Shown one piece after another: positions 63,603-64,000 of a stretch of DNA of 64,000 nt. Source of the DNA: Halichondria panicea (Eukaryota; Porifera; Demospongiae; Suberitida; Halichondriidae); the NCBI RefSeq assembly GCF_963675165.1, contig NC_087386.1, positions 1,724,931-1,788,930 of the forward strand, in the 5' to 3' direction. A program made the translations under genes and the position numbers. A model generated the notes under the pieces. The model was not told the origin of the DNA. It did not search any database and saw only the letters and a program-made list of their open reading frames with translations. How positions within the stretch are numbered: position 1 is the stretch's first letter; every line of letters starts with the position of its first letter.

Positions 63603-64000
63603 ATGATTCTATTTCTAACTGCTCTGCTCATCAGTGGCTATTGTGATGCTCTCACTTGTAATCAAACTGGTAAGCTTAAGCAGACATTTGAAGACTTATT
63701 TTCATGTTATATTTCAACCGATTAGCCCTTCCTACACTGTATCGAGGTCTGTGGTTAGATGGTGATCCAATTGCATACAACGATGTTCTGATCACCTATC
63801 CATCAAATTGTACACAGCCTAACATTCTTGCTAGATTCACTGTCTGTGATTACAGTGTTGTACTGGGTGATGGAGCAATCATTCCATCTCCTCCTGATCT
63901 CAATAGCTCGAGTTATTTCAGACACTTCATTACTTGGAACAGAGACTCATTGAATAGTTTTATTGACTTTGACCTCACTACAGCAACGGCTGGGATTACT
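63603..64000 (+). CDS. Gene L paralogue, 3' end beyond window (gene M)
   Basis: Exon 63603-63669 encodes the same signal peptide as L (MILFLTALLISGYCDALTCN). Exon 63726 onward stays open to the window edge and encodes ALPTLYRGLWLDGDP, then VVLGDGAIIPSPPDLNSSSY and NSFIDFDLTT. The frame is intact where L is broken. Continuation into Ig domains, TM and tail is expected from L but not visible. Confidence 0.82.

Overview
The window is metazoan nuclear DNA and most likely comes from a demosponge. It holds intron-split orthologues of animal genes (ATG5, GARNL3, ACADM, a LIM3-type homeobox gene). It also holds receptor tyrosine kinases that pair immunoglobulin-like (Ig) ectodomains with a discoidin-domain-receptor-like (DDR-like) kinase, a type of lineage-specific receptor expansion reported from sponges. 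The species cannot be named from sequence alone. Exon boundaries below were read by hand from GT/AG sites, and coding phase was checked across every junction; they are not transcript-supported.

Region 1 (1-8.9 kb): a receptor cluster. A minus-strand two-Ig receptor (its 3' end runs off the left edge) lies head-to-head with a plus-strand two-Ig receptor carrying a DDR-like kinase. A third, intronless gene follows, with the same TM-juxtamembrane-kinase layout but almost no ectodomain.

Region 2 (10-47.5 kb): conserved single-copy genes. ATG5 (9 exons, +) converges on an intronless adenosine kinase gene (-). The RapGAP-CNH gene GARNL3 (+) has at least two phase-compatible 5' coding exons. ACADM (-, 12 exons) and a LIM-homeobox LHX3/4 gene (-, large introns) follow. 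The introns are full of microsatellites, minisatellites and MITE-like fold-back elements.

Region 3 (47.5-54.3 kb): mostly non-coding with fold-back elements, plus a candidate three-exon gene for a 90-residue secreted protein.

Region 4 (54.5-64 kb): a second membrane-protein cluster. It starts with a mucin-like single-pass protein (-), then a short membrane adaptor-like protein with three tandem repeats that each join PxxP and YVN motifs. Next comes a tandem family (J, K, L, M): J has a TM and a proline-rich tail, K is an internally deleted pseudogene, L has a galactose-binding-like region, two Ig-like domains, a TM and an ITIM-like tyrosine motif but is interrupted by a one-base frameshift, and M is intact as far as the right edge. 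Relics of J's proline-rich tail lie downstream of K and L, showing that the array arose by duplication and decay.

The two clusters together suggest a sponge surface-signalling locus: tyrosine kinases at one end, and receptors or scaffolds with SH2/SH3-ligand motifs at the other. A functional link between them is inference only.
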